The position numbers were made by a program, and so were the translations under genes. DNA of 5,498 nucleotides from Thermomicrobiales bacterium (lineage in GTDB: Bacteria > Chloroflexota > Chloroflexia > Thermomicrobiales > UBA6265): the NCBI GenBank assembly GCA_030446955.1, contig JAUJMG010000300.1, forward strand, positions 1 to 5,498. The letters are read 5' to 3'. Shown here piece by piece: positions 5,374 to 5,498 of this stretch (within the stretch, counting starts at the first letter, position 1; every line of letters begins with the position of its first letter). The notes under the pieces were generated by a model, which saw only the letters and a list, made by a program, of their open reading frames with translations, was not told the DNA's origin and did not search any database.

Positions 5374-5498
5374 TACCTGGACGCGGATGCGGCGCCTCGG
5401 GCGCCGGCCACCATGGCGATCATCGCGGCGCGAACCTGTTCCCCGGTGGTGCATTCGCCTGGGAAACCGAGACGGACGGCGGCGCGACCCGCCGGGCT
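5373..5498 (-). CDS. Possible C-terminal end of a gene running in from the right edge (partial)
   Basis: On the minus strand the frame is open from the window edge to a TAG at 5375-5373, giving 41 residues that include RLGFPGECTTGEQVRAAMIA and end in AGARGAASASR. I do not recognise the family. By count, 31 of 40 sense codons end in G or C, as expected for a GC-rich coding region, and a strong hairpin follows the stop at once, which supports a real gene end. The fragment is too short to be sure, and a plus-strand frame over the same bases is also open. Confidence 0.35.
   Translation of the reverse strand, partial: SPAGRAAVRLGFPGECTTGEQVRAAMIAMVAGARGAASASR

Noticed and set aside
5205..5375. 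Direct repeat ATTGGCTA at 5205-5212 and 5368-5375
   Set aside because: An eight-base match over this distance is expected by chance and has no further structure.
5005..5454. Minus-strand open frame of 149 codons at the right
   Set aside because: Arg-rich low-complexity translation that overlaps the HAD gene's start in another frame and runs through the strong hairpin; typical of a GC-rich spurious frame.
1..5498. tRNA, rRNA or CRISPR array
   Set aside because: No T-loop GTTCGANTC signature in a cloverleaf context, no rRNA-like blocks and no regularly spaced repeats were seen on reading both strands.

Overview
The window looks like chromosomal DNA of a high-GC actinobacterium, probably filamentous or Frankia/Streptomyces-like. 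The flanks are very GC-rich with codon third positions dominated by G/C: the block at 4861-4920 is 45/60 G+C. One flanking gene is a HAD phosphatase whose tail is typical of actinobacteria, and the left edge carries an ISL3-type transposase remnant. The middle is clearly less GC-rich, especially 2199-3902 (26/60 G+C at 2341-2400 and 27/60 at 3001-3060). This suggests an acquired island set into a GC-rich chromosome.

Layout, left to right: (1) 3-217, the decayed 3' end of an ISL3-family insertion sequence, with a frameshifted transposase tail and a probable right terminal repeat. (2) 218-577, no convincing gene, but a perfect A/T-centred palindrome at 460-476 and a probable leaderless promoter just before 578. 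(3) 578-2110, two plus-strand genes that abut exactly (TAGATG): a nucleoside phosphorylase/nucleosidase-fold protein and a 221-residue protein of unknown family. (4) 2199-3902 on the minus strand, a 567-residue protein with an N-terminal Hanks-type (Ser/Thr) kinase domain and a C-terminal globular module that may be a sensor or PLD-like regulatory domain. (5) 3903-4511, a gene-poor stretch with several inverted repeats, one matching the GTGA-N6-TCAC pattern of CRP/FNR-family sites. (6) 4512-5204 on the minus strand, a HAD-superfamily hydrolase with all four motifs. (7) 5205-5498, a good hairpin just beyond the stop of a possible minus-strand gene that runs in from the right edge.

How the genes may work together: the HAD gene looks like ordinary chromosomal housekeeping. 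The nucleosidase-fold gene, its unknown partner and the convergent kinase form a compact, compositionally distinct cassette next to an IS scar. Nucleosidase-fold effectors paired with kinase sensors are known from anti-phage systems (for example Detocs, whose effector cleaves ATP). A defence or nucleotide-signalling role is therefore a reasonable hypothesis, but it is inference: the sequence alone does not show that the three genes act together. No rRNA, tRNA, CRISPR array or complete mobile element was seen.
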